From assembly GCA_951802425.1 (NCBI GenBank), contig OX637795.1:3390501-3454500 (forward strand): 64,000 nucleotides of DNA. The letters are read 5' to 3'. Of the stretch, positions 32,465 through 42,590 are shown piece after piece. The stretch is from Clavaria fumosa. Its lineage: Eukaryota; Basidiomycota; Agaricomycetes; Agaricales; Clavariaceae. The notes beneath the pieces were generated by a model, which saw nothing but the letters and a program-made list of their open reading frames with translations, made no database searches and was not told where the DNA came from. Numbering within the stretch: the stretch's first letter is position 1; every line of letters starts with the position of its first letter. Made by a program: the position numbers and the translations under genes.

Positions 32465-32991
32465 TCATATTGGGAGTAAGTTTACATGGGTAAGTAGTAC
32501 AGAACAGGTAGAGGACTAAGAGAGGGCATAGAGAATGATTGAAGAGACACATAAGGTGCTGAACCACTTGCTCAAGGGGCTAGGTACTATAGATTATCAA
32601 GTACCCTAACAGTGGAGGACAAGTTAGAAATAAAGCAGAGTGTGTCTTGGTGTTCTTGAAGTCACCAAGTGAGACAAGACCTATCAATCACAGTGGTTCC
32701 AAGCTAAAAGGGCATACTAGCCTCAAGCTTAAACCAAAGTGCATCAATATCAAGTGTACAGTACTGTAAGTACATGCAAGACTTATATATGTACATGCTG
32801 AGGGCATAACTACTTTAGGAAAGTACAAGGGTCTCCAGGTGATGGAACTATAGTGCAGGGTATGTTTAGTTATAAGGTAACTATGCGCATGCTCTACTAA
32901 GGTCACAAGGGGTTAGGGATGCATAGGTAAGGTTGCAACCTAGTTAAATAAGCATATATGTAGCTATAACTACAGGGGGATTCTCAGATCA
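32465..32991. other. Gene-free spacer between gypsy copies
   Basis: About 530 bp, AT-rich, no coding frame or identifiable repeat. Confidence 0.35.
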
Positions 32992-35022
32992 TAGATCGCT
33001 AAGCCATCCCAAAGAGGAGTTGTGGAGAAACTGGGGAGGCTTGTTGGAAGGTCACATGACCTGTGGCTGAGGATCAGATTACATAATCACCAAAGTCACC
33101 TGACCTGCGCCTTGGTGTGTCACATGATCTGAGGGTCTGAGCATGGGAATGCCAGCAAGTGCCGAAGTGTTCAGTATATCTTTCACTTTTCCTTTTTTCC
33201 CCTTATCTTAGTATTGTTGTCATGACCTTACCTTTAAGTTGTGTGAGACCCAGTCTGATATAATACTAAGATCCACCTGTCCACCCTAGCCCCATATCCT
33301 AACCCAGCTAGCCTGGACCCTTAATTTCAAACTGTGACATGTTGTCACAGCTCAGCCCCTATCATCCACTTCTCCTTTTCCCTTGCCTGTGGTGTGTAAC
33401 AGAACTACATGAAATTTTTACTGTGTGTAGATACATGTGACCTGACCTAGAGGATGACTACTGTGACCCTCTCTGAATGATACCAAGTGCCTAAGGTCCA
33501 GAACTTTATTTTACAGTGCCATAGAATGATGCTGGATTTAGCTGTTGCCCCCTTCAATGGGTAGAAAAGGAACTTCCATATGTTCCTCTGATCCCTTCAC
33601 CTCCTGTTTATGGTGAACCCAACTACCTATGCTACAGACCTGGTGAAGGTCCTCTTTGCTCTGAGCAAAATTACTGGAGAAGGATTCACTGCAGAATGGG
33701 TGAATATGAAGGCAGAAGAGATCCTGGGTGATGGCAAGGCCAGAACCTGGGCAGAGTTTGTGGAGAAGATGAAGTGGGCATTTGATGACCCAAATGACCA
33801 CACAACTGCCCTTGCAGATATTGCAGGGTTGAAACAGGGTGCCATGATGGTGCTGGAGTTCTTTGCAAAGTTTGAGATGCTGTTCTGATGGGCAGGATTG
33901 AGTGAAGAGAAGAACTCGGACATCCTAGTGCATTGGTAGTGCATTGGCTGGAGTTGAACCTGAGTAGGAGGTTGGTGGAGAGGATCTATGGTGTCTCCCT
34001 GATGCCAGAGACTTATGGAGGATGGAGGATGCTGGCAGAAAGACTCAATGCCCAGCAAAGACAACTGGATGGGATAGTTGTGGAACAAAATACATGACCT
34101 GCTGTGACCCTATCATGAGGCTGTCCTTGAGTTTGAGCATGACCTCCCTGCTGCAGGACACCCTGGCCCTCAGAAGTTGAGAGCTGCACTGGTGAAGTCC
34201 TATTGGTGGCCAGACATGGTGAAAGATGCAGATTGGTATGCACAGGGGTGTGAGACATGCCAGCAGATGAAGCCTGACCATACCAAGTGTGCTGCCCCAC
34301 TCCACCCCCACCCTGTTCCTGATGGTCCCTGGTTGGTGATCTCATGGGACATAGTTGGTCCCCTCCCCCTCTCCTGTGGACATAATGCCATCCTTGTCAT
34401 TGTCAACAAGTTCACAAAACAGACACTGCTCAAAGGGATTGGGCTTGACCTCATGGGACTTGGAGTGGCATGCCTCCTCTGGGATCAGGTATTCCATGAC
34501 CATGGAGTCCCCCATAAGGTCATGAGTGACCAGGGGTCCCAGTTTGTGTCCTGCTTCATGAAGGAGTTCTACTCCATGATCTGGGTAAAGGCAAATCCAA
34601 GTGGAGGAAAACACTTGGGAGCCCTGTAGGAACCTCACTAACATAATGTTGCTGCTCTGGGACTTCTTCCTCAAACACCCTGACAAAGCAAAGTTGGCTG
34701 GTCAAGATGCCCAGCCTTAAGAGGGGGGTGATGTTAGGACTGCTTACTTAAGCCATCCCAAAGATGAGTTGTGGAGAAACTGGGGAGGCTTGTTGGAAGG
34801 TCACATGACCTGTGGCTGAGGGTCGGATTACATAATCCCCAAAGTCACCTGACCTGCGCCTTGGCATGTCACATGATCCAAGGGTCTGAGCATGGGAACA
34901 CCAGCAAGTGCCAAAGTGTTCAGTATATATACTTTTGCTTTTCCTTTTTTGTACTCTTTTCCCCTTATCTTAGTATTGTCATCATGACCTTACAATTAAG
35001 TTGTGTGAGACCCAGTCTGATA
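32992..35022 (+). mobile_element. Decayed, internally deleted gypsy copy (relic 2)
   Basis: 5' LTR relic 32992-33260, degraded gag (33538-34090; ends with a stop after FEMLF), then a jump directly into integrase (34110-34605, GYWWPDMVKDAD-like and VSDQGSQF-like) and the end of the chromodomain. A purine tract and 3' LTR 34732-35022 (291 bp, ending CTGATA) follow. Protease, reverse transcriptase, RNase H and part of integrase are deleted. CpG is nearly absent compared with the intact copy. The priming motif and its complement are kept (ATCTTAGTATT; AATACTAAGAT after 33260). Confidence 0.85.
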
Positions 35023-35029
35023 AATCATC

Positions 35030-35580
35030 TATTTCCCTCTTTACACTTTGTTCAATGTCTTTGCAACCTTCCAGGACTGAGTATTCTTAATTATACTCAA
35101 CAGTTGACTGGTCCTAGCAAGTTCAAACATTTGGTCACCAATGAATCAACCCTTAACACAAACTCTGCTTCTTTCTAAATTATCCTCCATGCTTGTATAC
35201 ACTTGCACATCTAAGTATTTTCCATCTTGGTACTGATTCTCTGGAACCCCTCTGGGTTCTCCTTGACATCAGCAAAGTCATTGCCTTCACCAATCTCATC
35301 TGCAATACCCATGCAACCATCCACAACTCTCTAAACATCACCCTTCACTTCTCCAAACCATCTGTTTCTCTTTCTATACTTCATTTAATGCCTTCACAAC
35401 CTTCTGGGACCAAGTATTCTCAACTATACCCAACAATTGATTGGTCCTCAGGCAATCCTGTGGCTTTGATGTATCATCAAAACTACAGGATGTGGTGTGG
35501 TCCTAGCAAGTTCAAATGTTTGGTCACCAATGAATCAACTACTAGCACTACTTACAACACAGGACAAGCCCTAACATAAG
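35030..35580 (+). repeat. Dispersed repeat R1 (copies b and c)
   Basis: Two forward copies, about 35040-35180 and 35340-35575, that resemble each other and the reverse of 24850-25085. Shared words include CTCAACTATACCCAACA-like strings, GGTCCTAGCAAGTTCAAA and GGTCACCAATGAATCAAC. Copy c has an extra segment near 35450-35500. Confidence 0.55.
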
Positions 35581-35970
35581 CCCTGCTTGTCATTGCATGG
35601 TGCCTCACCTTCATAGTCACTCTAGTCAGGTGACAACTCAGCAGGCCTCTTGAAGGTCTTAGTGGCCAATGACCTGGCCATTTCTGTTTTAGAAAGGGCC
35701 CTGTGCCCTCTGTCTGGGAGATAGTTAACCCCCCTGATAGGTAATCTCAGGGGGTTCCATACAGTGGACACACTCCCACTGTCTTCAAGAGGCATATCAC
35801 CCTTCTGATTGTCCCCAGTCTCCTCTCCAGCCCAGAGGTGGCAGAGGCAAGTGTTGTGTTCTCTGCACTTCAAGAGTGCATATGTCCAGGGAGGTACAGG
35901 AGGTTCAGCCAGTGCTAGATGGATATCATTGTCCAAGGGGGCATTCTCCTTATGCACATACTCATGTTAC
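35581..35970. other. Gene-free stretch
   Basis: No supported gene; flanked by repeat R1 and a perfect palindrome. Confidence 0.3.
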
Positions 35971-36033
35971 AGAAACAGATCATACTTGCATGCCTACATG
36001 ACTCATGTAGGCATGCAAGTATGATCTGTTTCT
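35971..36033. repeat. Perfect 31-bp inverted repeat with 1-nt spacer
   Basis: Arms 35971-36001 and 36003-36033 are exact reverse complements (outer AGAAACAGATC, inner CCTACATGA) around a single C at 36002. It could extrude a cruciform or, in RNA, form a long hairpin. Confidence 0.9.
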
Positions 36034-36154
36034 TCAATGGAGACTCCACACCCTACAAATGCCTTGATCATTTGCATGACTGTCTGTGCTACCATCATAA
36101 GGGGAGAATTCTCCCCTTGATCACCTGCATGTATGCCCCTTTAGACACAAAGAG

Positions 36155-36365
36155 GGTCCACAATTCCAAAATCTCTTTTGGTGCTGGGCCTGCTTCCTGT
36201 GACAACCTTGACATCAACCTCAACCAGTTTATGTTGTGGGTGTATGTCCCTGAGCCTGAAAGTGATGACTGCCTGATTGTGGGATGACTGCCTGATTGTA
36301 ATGGTGTACAAGGTTATTCACCACACCTTCTGTTCTGGGCCTTCCCAATAAATTTAATAAGGTCT
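36155..36365 (+). repeat. Dispersed repeat R2 (copy a)
   Basis: Matches 48130-48340 in inverted orientation. Both copies keep a readable peptide with GAGPASC, NQFMLWVYVPEP and DDCL, and end in TTCTGTTCTGGG followed by AATAAATTTA. The end also occurs at 22905-22945. Parent element unknown. Confidence 0.6.
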
Positions 36366-36982
36366 ACTGTGGCTGGTCATGTACTCAGTCATGCAAGGTA
36401 GTTGGTCAATGTTGAATTGCATGTCTGGCATGCACTCCCTGCCCTCTTTTCTAGCTGGAACTGATTGACTACATGCCTACCTAAGCTGTGGATGTATATT
36501 GCCTGTAATAAATAGTAAGAACATGGAGTACAACTGCCATCTCTGTCAGTCAGAGCAAAATTCCCCAAAACACAGGTAGTCCAACTTGATAGGCATTGAT
36601 TTCATTGTTTAGTCTAGTGTTCAAAAGTCCGGTCCAGTCCAGTCTTTCAGATCCCCAGGGGTTGGACCGAGACCAAGACTGGTCTTTCTCATCTGGGTTT
36701 GCTTACAAAACCGGACTGGACCCTTAAAGACTGGTCCCAATCAGTCTTCTGTGGTCCATCAACTGGTTGAAACTGGTTTCGAACCGAGACTGGTCCTCAA
36801 CTGGTTCTAACTGGTTGCATCCCAGTCTGGACTGGTCTTTCTAATAAAACCAGGCCAAAAAGCACTATGCACAACATACAGACAATCTGTAAAGTAGTGT
36901 GTGTGGAACTGAGGTAATGAGTGTGTGAGGTAACAAGTGTTTAAGCTTAAGGAATGTTGCCAATGTGATTACTCTTCCAGCT

Positions 36983-37222
36983 TGTTGAAGATCAAGCGGA
37001 GCCTGAATCTTATTTAGACTGTTACAGCCACGCGAGTGGTGCGATACTGCTCAGTACGGTATACCGACTGAGCAGTGAGTAAAATTTTCTATGCGACTAC
37101 AACTTCTCTTATTGACACGACTACTTGTAGATAAACTTACATTGCAGGTAGCTGTCTAATAAAAACTCAGTACGGTATACCGACTGAGCAATAAACTTAC
37201 ATTGCAGGGCATATCTTCTATA
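36983..37222 (+). repeat. 5' LTR of copia element
   Basis: 240 bp, TGTTGAAG to CTTCTATA. It contains two copies of a near-palindrome CTCAGTACGGTATACCG.ACTGAG and two copies of AATAAACTTACATTGCAGG-like sequence. Confidence 0.92.
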
Positions 37223-37237
37223 GATTATGAGACCCGC
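37223..37237 (+). promoter_or_regulatory. Putative half-tRNA primer-binding site overlapping gag start
   Basis: GATTATGAGACCCGC immediately follows the LTR. TTATGAG is complementary to the CTCATAA anticodon loop of initiator tRNA-Met. Copia elements are known to use a cleaved initiator tRNA whose internal region primes. The gag ATG (37227-37229) lies within it. Confidence 0.5.
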
Positions 37238-40200
37238 TCCCTCTCACGAAGACTCTATCCCCGCTCAAAGCTCCCCCTTCGCGATAGTAAAACTACGCGA
37301 CGATGGGTCCAACTGGCCGGACTACGAAATGAAAGCGAAGACGGCTATGGGAGCAAAAGGGTTGATTAGACACGTTGAAGGGACAGCGAGGAGGCCCTTA
37401 CCTTTCGATATTGAGAACGGAAGACCGGTCACGGAACCCGGAAAGGTCGCCACACGCTCAGACATTCAAGATCTAGAGCGTGCTATGGACGACTTTGAGC
37501 AAAAGGAATATGCGGCGCGGCATATCATGCTTACCACTGTATCCCCGCGACTCTCTACAATGCTCCGAGCCAATTCGTCTGCTGCTCAGATGTGGCAACA
37601 GATCGTATCCGATGCTACAAAGAAAAGTAAAGTTCACCAAGTTGATACGCGACGCCGCCTGCAAGAAATGCGCTGCCCCGAGGGTGGAGACGTGCGCACG
37701 CACCTCAATGCGATGACCAATCTTCGCAACGAACTGGAAGCGATTGGCGGATCTGTTAACGACGAGGACTTTGCGACGATGATACACGTTAGCTTACCTC
37801 TCAGCTATCGCCCCCTACTCCAATCCATCCTTCACGCCGCTGACATGAACGAAAAACCGGTCGACCCGAACTACCTGATCAGAATTATCCTCGAGGAAAA
37901 CCACCAGCGAGAGATCACTCATGGACTAACGAAATCGGGCCAGGCCGCTTTCCAGACCAACAAAAACCGTCGAAGAGGGAGAGGAAACAAAAATTCAGGC
38001 CAAGCGAAACACTGCGACAATTGCAAACGCACCAATCATAACATAGAAGACTGCTTTGCCAAAGGCGGACCCAAGGAAGGCCAGCGCCCTCCCTGGGGCA
38101 AGAGCAAGCAAAGTGGAGCGAGCGCTATGACGACAAGTGGGAAGGAAGAAGGTGCGGACGAATGGGTATCATTCACCTGTACTTCAACCCCCATGGACGT
38201 CGCTGCCAAGACAACCCCACCATGTTCACACGTCACTGCGATCCTTGATAGTGGCGCTACCGCCCACTTTACTCCTTTGAGAGAAAAGCTAATCAATTTC
38301 CGGAAGACGTCTCCCAGGCCCGTTACCGCCGCAGATGGGGGAGAATTCAACGGTGTCGGTTGCGGCGACATGCCTTTGGAAGTCATGAACGGGTCAAAAC
38401 TGTCAAAGCTACTCCTCAAGGACGTTATATACTCACCAAAACTCGCATTCACCCTCGTCTCCATCGGGCGCCTGGACGATTCTGGATGTACTGCTACGTT
38501 CAGTCATGGTCTCTGCACCATCAGGCGTTCTGATGGAAGGGAGGTCGCACGTGTAAAGAAAATAAACGGCCTATATCAGTTAAATGGCACTGCGCACAAA
38601 CACGCCCCACTACATGCCAATGCGGCCACACAGAGGCTGACGATAACGGAAGCCCACCGCACACTGGGACACATCAACGTCGGTAGCGTTAGACATGCAA
38701 TAAAAAATGGCAAAATCACCGGAATAACCCTCGACGAAGACTCAGAGTTCGAGTTCTGCGACGCGTGTGCCCAAGCAAAACCCCACCGTCAACCGTTCCC
38801 CGATCAAGCCCAGAACCGAGCCCAAAACTTCGGCGATCGCATCCACGCCGACCTATGGGGACCAGCCGCCATTGAGTCGATATCTAGGTGCCGGTACACA
38901 GTCGACTTTGTCGATTGTGCGACGCGCTGGACACACGTAGCGTTCGTTCGCCGTAAGAATCAAGCGTTTCAGACATACCTTGATTTTGAGAAAGGACTTG
39001 AGACACAGAACAACGTGAAGATAAAAATCCTTCGCTCTGACCGTGGCCGCGAGTTCCTAAACGATAGGTTTAGTGAGCACTTAGCAAAAAGAGGGACGAA
39101 AAGAGAACTCACCGTCCACGATACGCATGAACAAGTGGGCGTAGCCGAGCGCTGGAACCGCACGAAGGCGGAACTAGCGCGGGCGATGCTGATAGACTCG
39201 AAACTACCGAGGTTTCTATGGGCTGAGGCTATGAATCACGCTGCCTGGATCAAGAACCGCTCACCTACTCGAGCACTTGACAACTGCACCCCCTATGAAG
39301 CCAGATATCGCAGCAAACCCGACATGTCCAAGCTCGTCCCCTTTGGCACGCATGCCTGGGTCAAGATACCCGATGCCGGTAAGCTTGAGTCTCGCGCGAA
39401 GTTCGGCCACTTCGTCGGCTTCGATGGGACAAGCACCGGGTACCGTATCTATTACCCAGACAAACGTCAGGTAAAAGTTGAGCGTGAGGTCATCTTTAAC
39501 CGCACCGGACACTCCCAAACCGTCCCAATACCCGAGGAATTGGAGGCCGTGGGGGAGAAGATCAAGAACATCCTCCAAGACCTCAAGGGAGACCGTCCGT
39601 CGTCGCCCAGTGTCGACGAAAGTTCCAGCGACCCAGGCGACCCAAACGACGTTAATCAGCGGTCAAACGACGACGAAAGTGACTCAGATGACACTCACAG
39701 TCGGTCTGGTAGCCCTCAACCTCCGTCTCCGCCGCCCGATTACCCTCACCATTCCGAAAACGAAGACGCTGGTCGACCGCGCCGTAAACGCCATGATCCC
39801 GGTTTTTACAGGAAATTAGCTGGGTACCAAGTCTATACCACTGATCACGCACCTGAAGGCCCTCTAGACGACTCACTAGATCCTCTCCCGCTGCTTGCAC
39901 TGAGCGCTGGCGCCATAGGTTCAGAACCGCGCACGCTCACAGAAGCACTATCGAGAGACGACGCGCGTCAATGGCAAGAAGCTTGGGACGCTGAGCTCGC
40001 ACAGCTGCAACGCCTACGTACCTGGAAGATCGTCCCGCGGCCGTCCAACAAGCCCGTTATCCCGTTTAGCCATGTCTTCAAAGTCAAGTTAGGCCCAAAC
40101 GGTGAAATTTTAAAATACAAAGTCAGGCTCGTTGCTGGTGGACACAGGCAGGTAAAAGGACTTAACTACACCGAAACCTTTGCCGCCGCTGCCAAGATCG

Positions 40201-41462
40201 CCTCAATCCGAGTCGTCCTCGCCAATGCAGCCCAACTTGACTGGGAGATCGATCAAATCGACGTCGTCAGCGCTTACCTCAACGCGGAGATCGATGAAGA
40301 CGTTTTCATGGAGGTCCCTCCAGGCGTGCTAGGCACGAACAATAGAGGGAAAGTGTGCAAGCTCCTAAAGGGTCTCTATGGGCTGAAGCAATCAGGAAGG
40401 AAATGGCACGAAAAGATGACGAGCGTCTTCCTCGACCTGGGATTCACACCGTCACGCTTGGACCACTCGGTGTTTACAAAAACCAATGCTGGCCAAACAA
40501 CCCACGTAACGGTCTCAACAGACGATATGGTCATCGCCGCGAGCTCACGCGCAGCCGTAAACGAATTTAAAAGGTCTTTCTCTAAGTATTTTGAGATTAC
40601 CGACCAAGGCGAAGCGTCTTGGCTTCTAGGCTTCGAGATAAGGCGTGACCGTGCTGCAAAAACGATTTCCATCAATCAGAAAGCCTACATTACAACGATG
40701 GCCGAGAGATTTGGACTGACCGATGTGAAGCCAACGTATACGCCCATGGAGCCTGGCGCGGTTTTCTCCAAGGATCAGTGTCCTTCCGAGCCCATCCGCG
40801 CACCCTACCAAGAGGCCTGCGGCAGCGTTCTTTGGCCTGCGGTCATTTCACGCCCGGACATACAATTTGCGGTCGGAATATTAACCCAGTTCACCCAGAA
40901 CCCAGCTGAGATCCATTGGAGAGCAATCAAACGTGTAATAAAATACCTACACACCACTCGCGATCACTGGTTAATGCTTGGTGGAACTATCAATGAACCG
41001 GACGTGTACGCAGACGCGGATTGGGCCTCGCAGACTCATCGTCAATCCATCTCGGGGTATGCGGTCAAGCTGGGCACCGGCGTCGTCTCGTGGTCGTCGA
41101 AGAAGCAGCCGCTCATTGCACTGTCAAGCGCCGAGGCCGAATACATCGCCGCAACACACGCGGCGAAAGAGATCCTGTGGCTGCGAGCTTTTCTCAGCGA
41201 GCTAGGGAGATGCCCGACCGGACCGACCAAGCTGCTTACCGATAATCAGTCTGCCATTGCTATATCCAAGGATCCTAAATTTCATGCGAGGACGAAACAT
41301 ATCGACGTGCGGTACCACTTTATAAGAGATTTGGTCCGAACGAAGAAGATCAACATCACGTACGTGCCAACCGATGCCAACCTCGCTGACACATTCACGA
41401 AGGCGTTGTCCCGGACGAAATTCGAGGGCGCAAGGAGGTCGATTGGGCTTTGTCCCGCTTGA
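37227..41462 (+). CDS. Copia gag-pol polyprotein
   Basis: 1411 aa, single exon. Order: Gag with a CX2CX4HX4C knuckle (CDNCKRTNHNIEDC, near residues 263-276), aspartic protease (ILDSGATAHF), GAG pre-integrase zinc finger (HRTLGH...CDACAQ), integrase core (HADLWGP, LRSDRGREF, HEQVGVAERWNRT), reverse transcriptase (VVSAYLNAE, KLLKGLYGLKQS, VSTDDMVIA) and RNase H (YADADWA, SSAEAEYIA, TDNQSAI). The catalytic box reads STDD rather than YVDD; the two Asp are kept. The ATG is five bases after the LTR, so there is essentially no leader. No stop or frameshift. Confidence 0.95.
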   Translation: MRPAPSHEDSIPAQSSPFAIVKLRDDGSNWPDYEMKAKTAMGAKGLIRHVEGTARRPLPFDIENGRPVTEPGKVATRSDIQDLERAMDDFEQKEYAARHIMLTTVSPRLSTMLRANSSAAQMWQQIVSDATKKSKVHQVDTRRRLQEMRCPEGGDVRTHLNAMTNLRNELEAIGGSVNDEDFATMIHVSLPLSYRPLLQSILHAADMNEKPVDPNYLIRIILEENHQREITHGLTKSGQAAFQTNKNRRRGRGNKNSGQAKHCDNCKRTNHNIEDCFAKGGPKEGQRPPWGKSKQSGASAMTTSGKEEGADEWVSFTCTSTPMDVAAKTTPPCSHVTAILDSGATAHFTPLREKLINFRKTSPRPVTAADGGEFNGVGCGDMPLEVMNGSKLSKLLLKDVIYSPKLAFTLVSIGRLDDSGCTATFSHGLCTIRRSDGREVARVKKINGLYQLNGTAHKHAPLHANAATQRLTITEAHRTLGHINVGSVRHAIKNGKITGITLDEDSEFEFCDACAQAKPHRQPFPDQAQNRAQNFGDRIHADLWGPAAIESISRCRYTVDFVDCATRWTHVAFVRRKNQAFQTYLDFEKGLETQNNVKIKILRSDRGREFLNDRFSEHLAKRGTKRELTVHDTHEQVGVAERWNRTKAELARAMLIDSKLPRFLWAEAMNHAAWIKNRSPTRALDNCTPYEARYRSKPDMSKLVPFGTHAWVKIPDAGKLESRAKFGHFVGFDGTSTGYRIYYPDKRQVKVEREVIFNRTGHSQTVPIPEELEAVGEKIKNILQDLKGDRPSSPSVDESSSDPGDPNDVNQRSNDDESDSDDTHSRSGSPQPPSPPPDYPHHSENEDAGRPRRKRHDPGFYRKLAGYQVYTTDHAPEGPLDDSLDPLPLLALSAGAIGSEPRTLTEALSRDDARQWQEAWDAELAQLQRLRTWKIVPRPSNKPVIPFSHVFKVKLGPNGEILKYKVRLVAGGHRQVKGLNYTETFAAAAKIASIRVVLANAAQLDWEIDQIDVVSAYLNAEIDEDVFMEVPPGVLGTNNRGKVCKLLKGLYGLKQSGRKWHEKMTSVFLDLGFTPSRLDHSVFTKTNAGQTTHVTVSTDDMVIAASSRAAVNEFKRSFSKYFEITDQGEASWLLGFEIRRDRAAKTISINQKAYITTMAERFGLTDVKPTYTPMEPGAVFSKDQCPSEPIRAPYQEACGSVLWPAVISRPDIQFAVGILTQFTQNPAEIHWRAIKRVIKYLHTTRDHWLMLGGTINEPDVYADADWASQTHRQSISGYAVKLGTGVVSWSSKKQPLIALSSAEAEYIAATHAAKEILWLRAFLSELGRCPTGPTKLLTDNQSAIAISKDPKFHARTKHIDVRYHFIRDLVRTKKINITYVPTDANLADTFTKALSRTKFEGARRSIGLCPA

Positions 41463-41469
41463 GGGGGAG

Positions 41470-41709
41470 TGTTGAAGATCAAGCGGAGCCTGAATCTTAT
41501 TTAGACTGTTACAGCCACGCGAGTGGTGCGATACTGCTCAGTACGGTATACCGACTGAGCAGTGAGTAAAATTTTCTATGCGACTACAACTTCTCTTATT
41601 GACACGACTACTTGTAGATAAACTTACATTGCAGGTAGCTGTCTAATAAAAACTCAGTACGGTATACCGACTGAGCAATAAACTTACATTGCAGGGCATA
41701 TCTTCTATA
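41470..41709 (+). repeat. 3' LTR of copia element
   Basis: 240 bp with no visible difference from the 5' LTR; preceded by a purine tract and followed by TSD CAGCT. Confidence 0.92.
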
Positions 41710-42590
41710 CAGCTCAATAAGCTCTGGCAGCTCATCATCAGCATTGTATCACCTTCTTCCCATCCCAATGTCTCTGTTGGGTGGAGGTCGGACCTAAAAA
41801 ACCATGGTTACTAGTTGTGCAGACCTAAATGTGTTCAAGTCTATGTAAACTCCACTTAATAATTAGATTAAAGGTTAACCACTGGTCCCAGTTGCAGACC
41901 AGTCTTGAACCAGTCTTGAACCGGTTTTGATCAGTCCATGGGTGTGTCCAAATCCATCAGAACCAGAACTGAGACCAGCTGTGAACCACTTGAACCGCAA
42001 CTGGTGGTCCAGTTCAACTCGGTTAGGTTCAGTCCAGTTTTGGTCTTTTTTCTGGTCCAGTGGACTGGACTTTCAAACACTAGTTTAGTCTGACAATGTT
42101 TTGGTTTCACACATAACTAGAGACATATCTAATTGGATTTAATAGGTGGAAATAGTCTTGCTTCATGTAGAATATTGAGTGTGACTGAGTTCCTGATTGG
42201 GGCCAAATGTGGACACTCCGCAACTGTCTCCAGTTCTACAAAGTTCACAGCAATACAAACATTATTTATACTGCATCAATACAGTATGCCCAGTGAGGCC
42301 AAAATAGCTAGCATGACCAAGTACTAAGTCATGCACAGTAGTAGCTTGGGAGGTTTTTCCTGATAGAGGGGCAAAAACAAGGGCATTATATGAGACAGTG
42401 GTTGTCACAACCACACACAGCTTAGTATGCTCATGCTCAGCAATGTTGTCAATATTGCAGGGTAAGTCCTTGGGTATAAATCTTTATTGGCAGATCCGAG
42501 AAAGCATCTGAAGAAACAGTGCGATATTTACAGCTGCGAATCGCAGAGGTCATGGGGTGGGGAAGGATGAAGGGCCATAAATTCCCTTCT

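Larger units (their letters stand above)
36978..41714 (+). mobile_element. Intact Ty1/copia retrotransposon with TSD
   Basis: 4727-bp element (36983-41709) with 240-bp LTRs that read identical, TSD CAGCT at 36978-36982 and 41710-41714, an uninterrupted 1411-codon gag-pol and a GAGGGGGAG purine tract before the 3' LTR. Everything needed for mobility is visible, so it may still be active. It inserted into a hAT-like MITE. Confidence 0.95.
36607..42090. mobile_element. hAT-like MITE interrupted by a copia element
   Basis: 8-bp target duplication GTTTAGTC at 36607-36614 and 42083-42090 flanks termini TAGTGTTC... and ...AACACTA at 36615 and 42082. Net element is about 736 bp, made of GGTCCAGT/ACTGGACC-like words; no transposase. 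The 8-bp TSD and TAGTG terminus fit the hAT superfamily. The copia element sits inside it. Confidence 0.85.
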
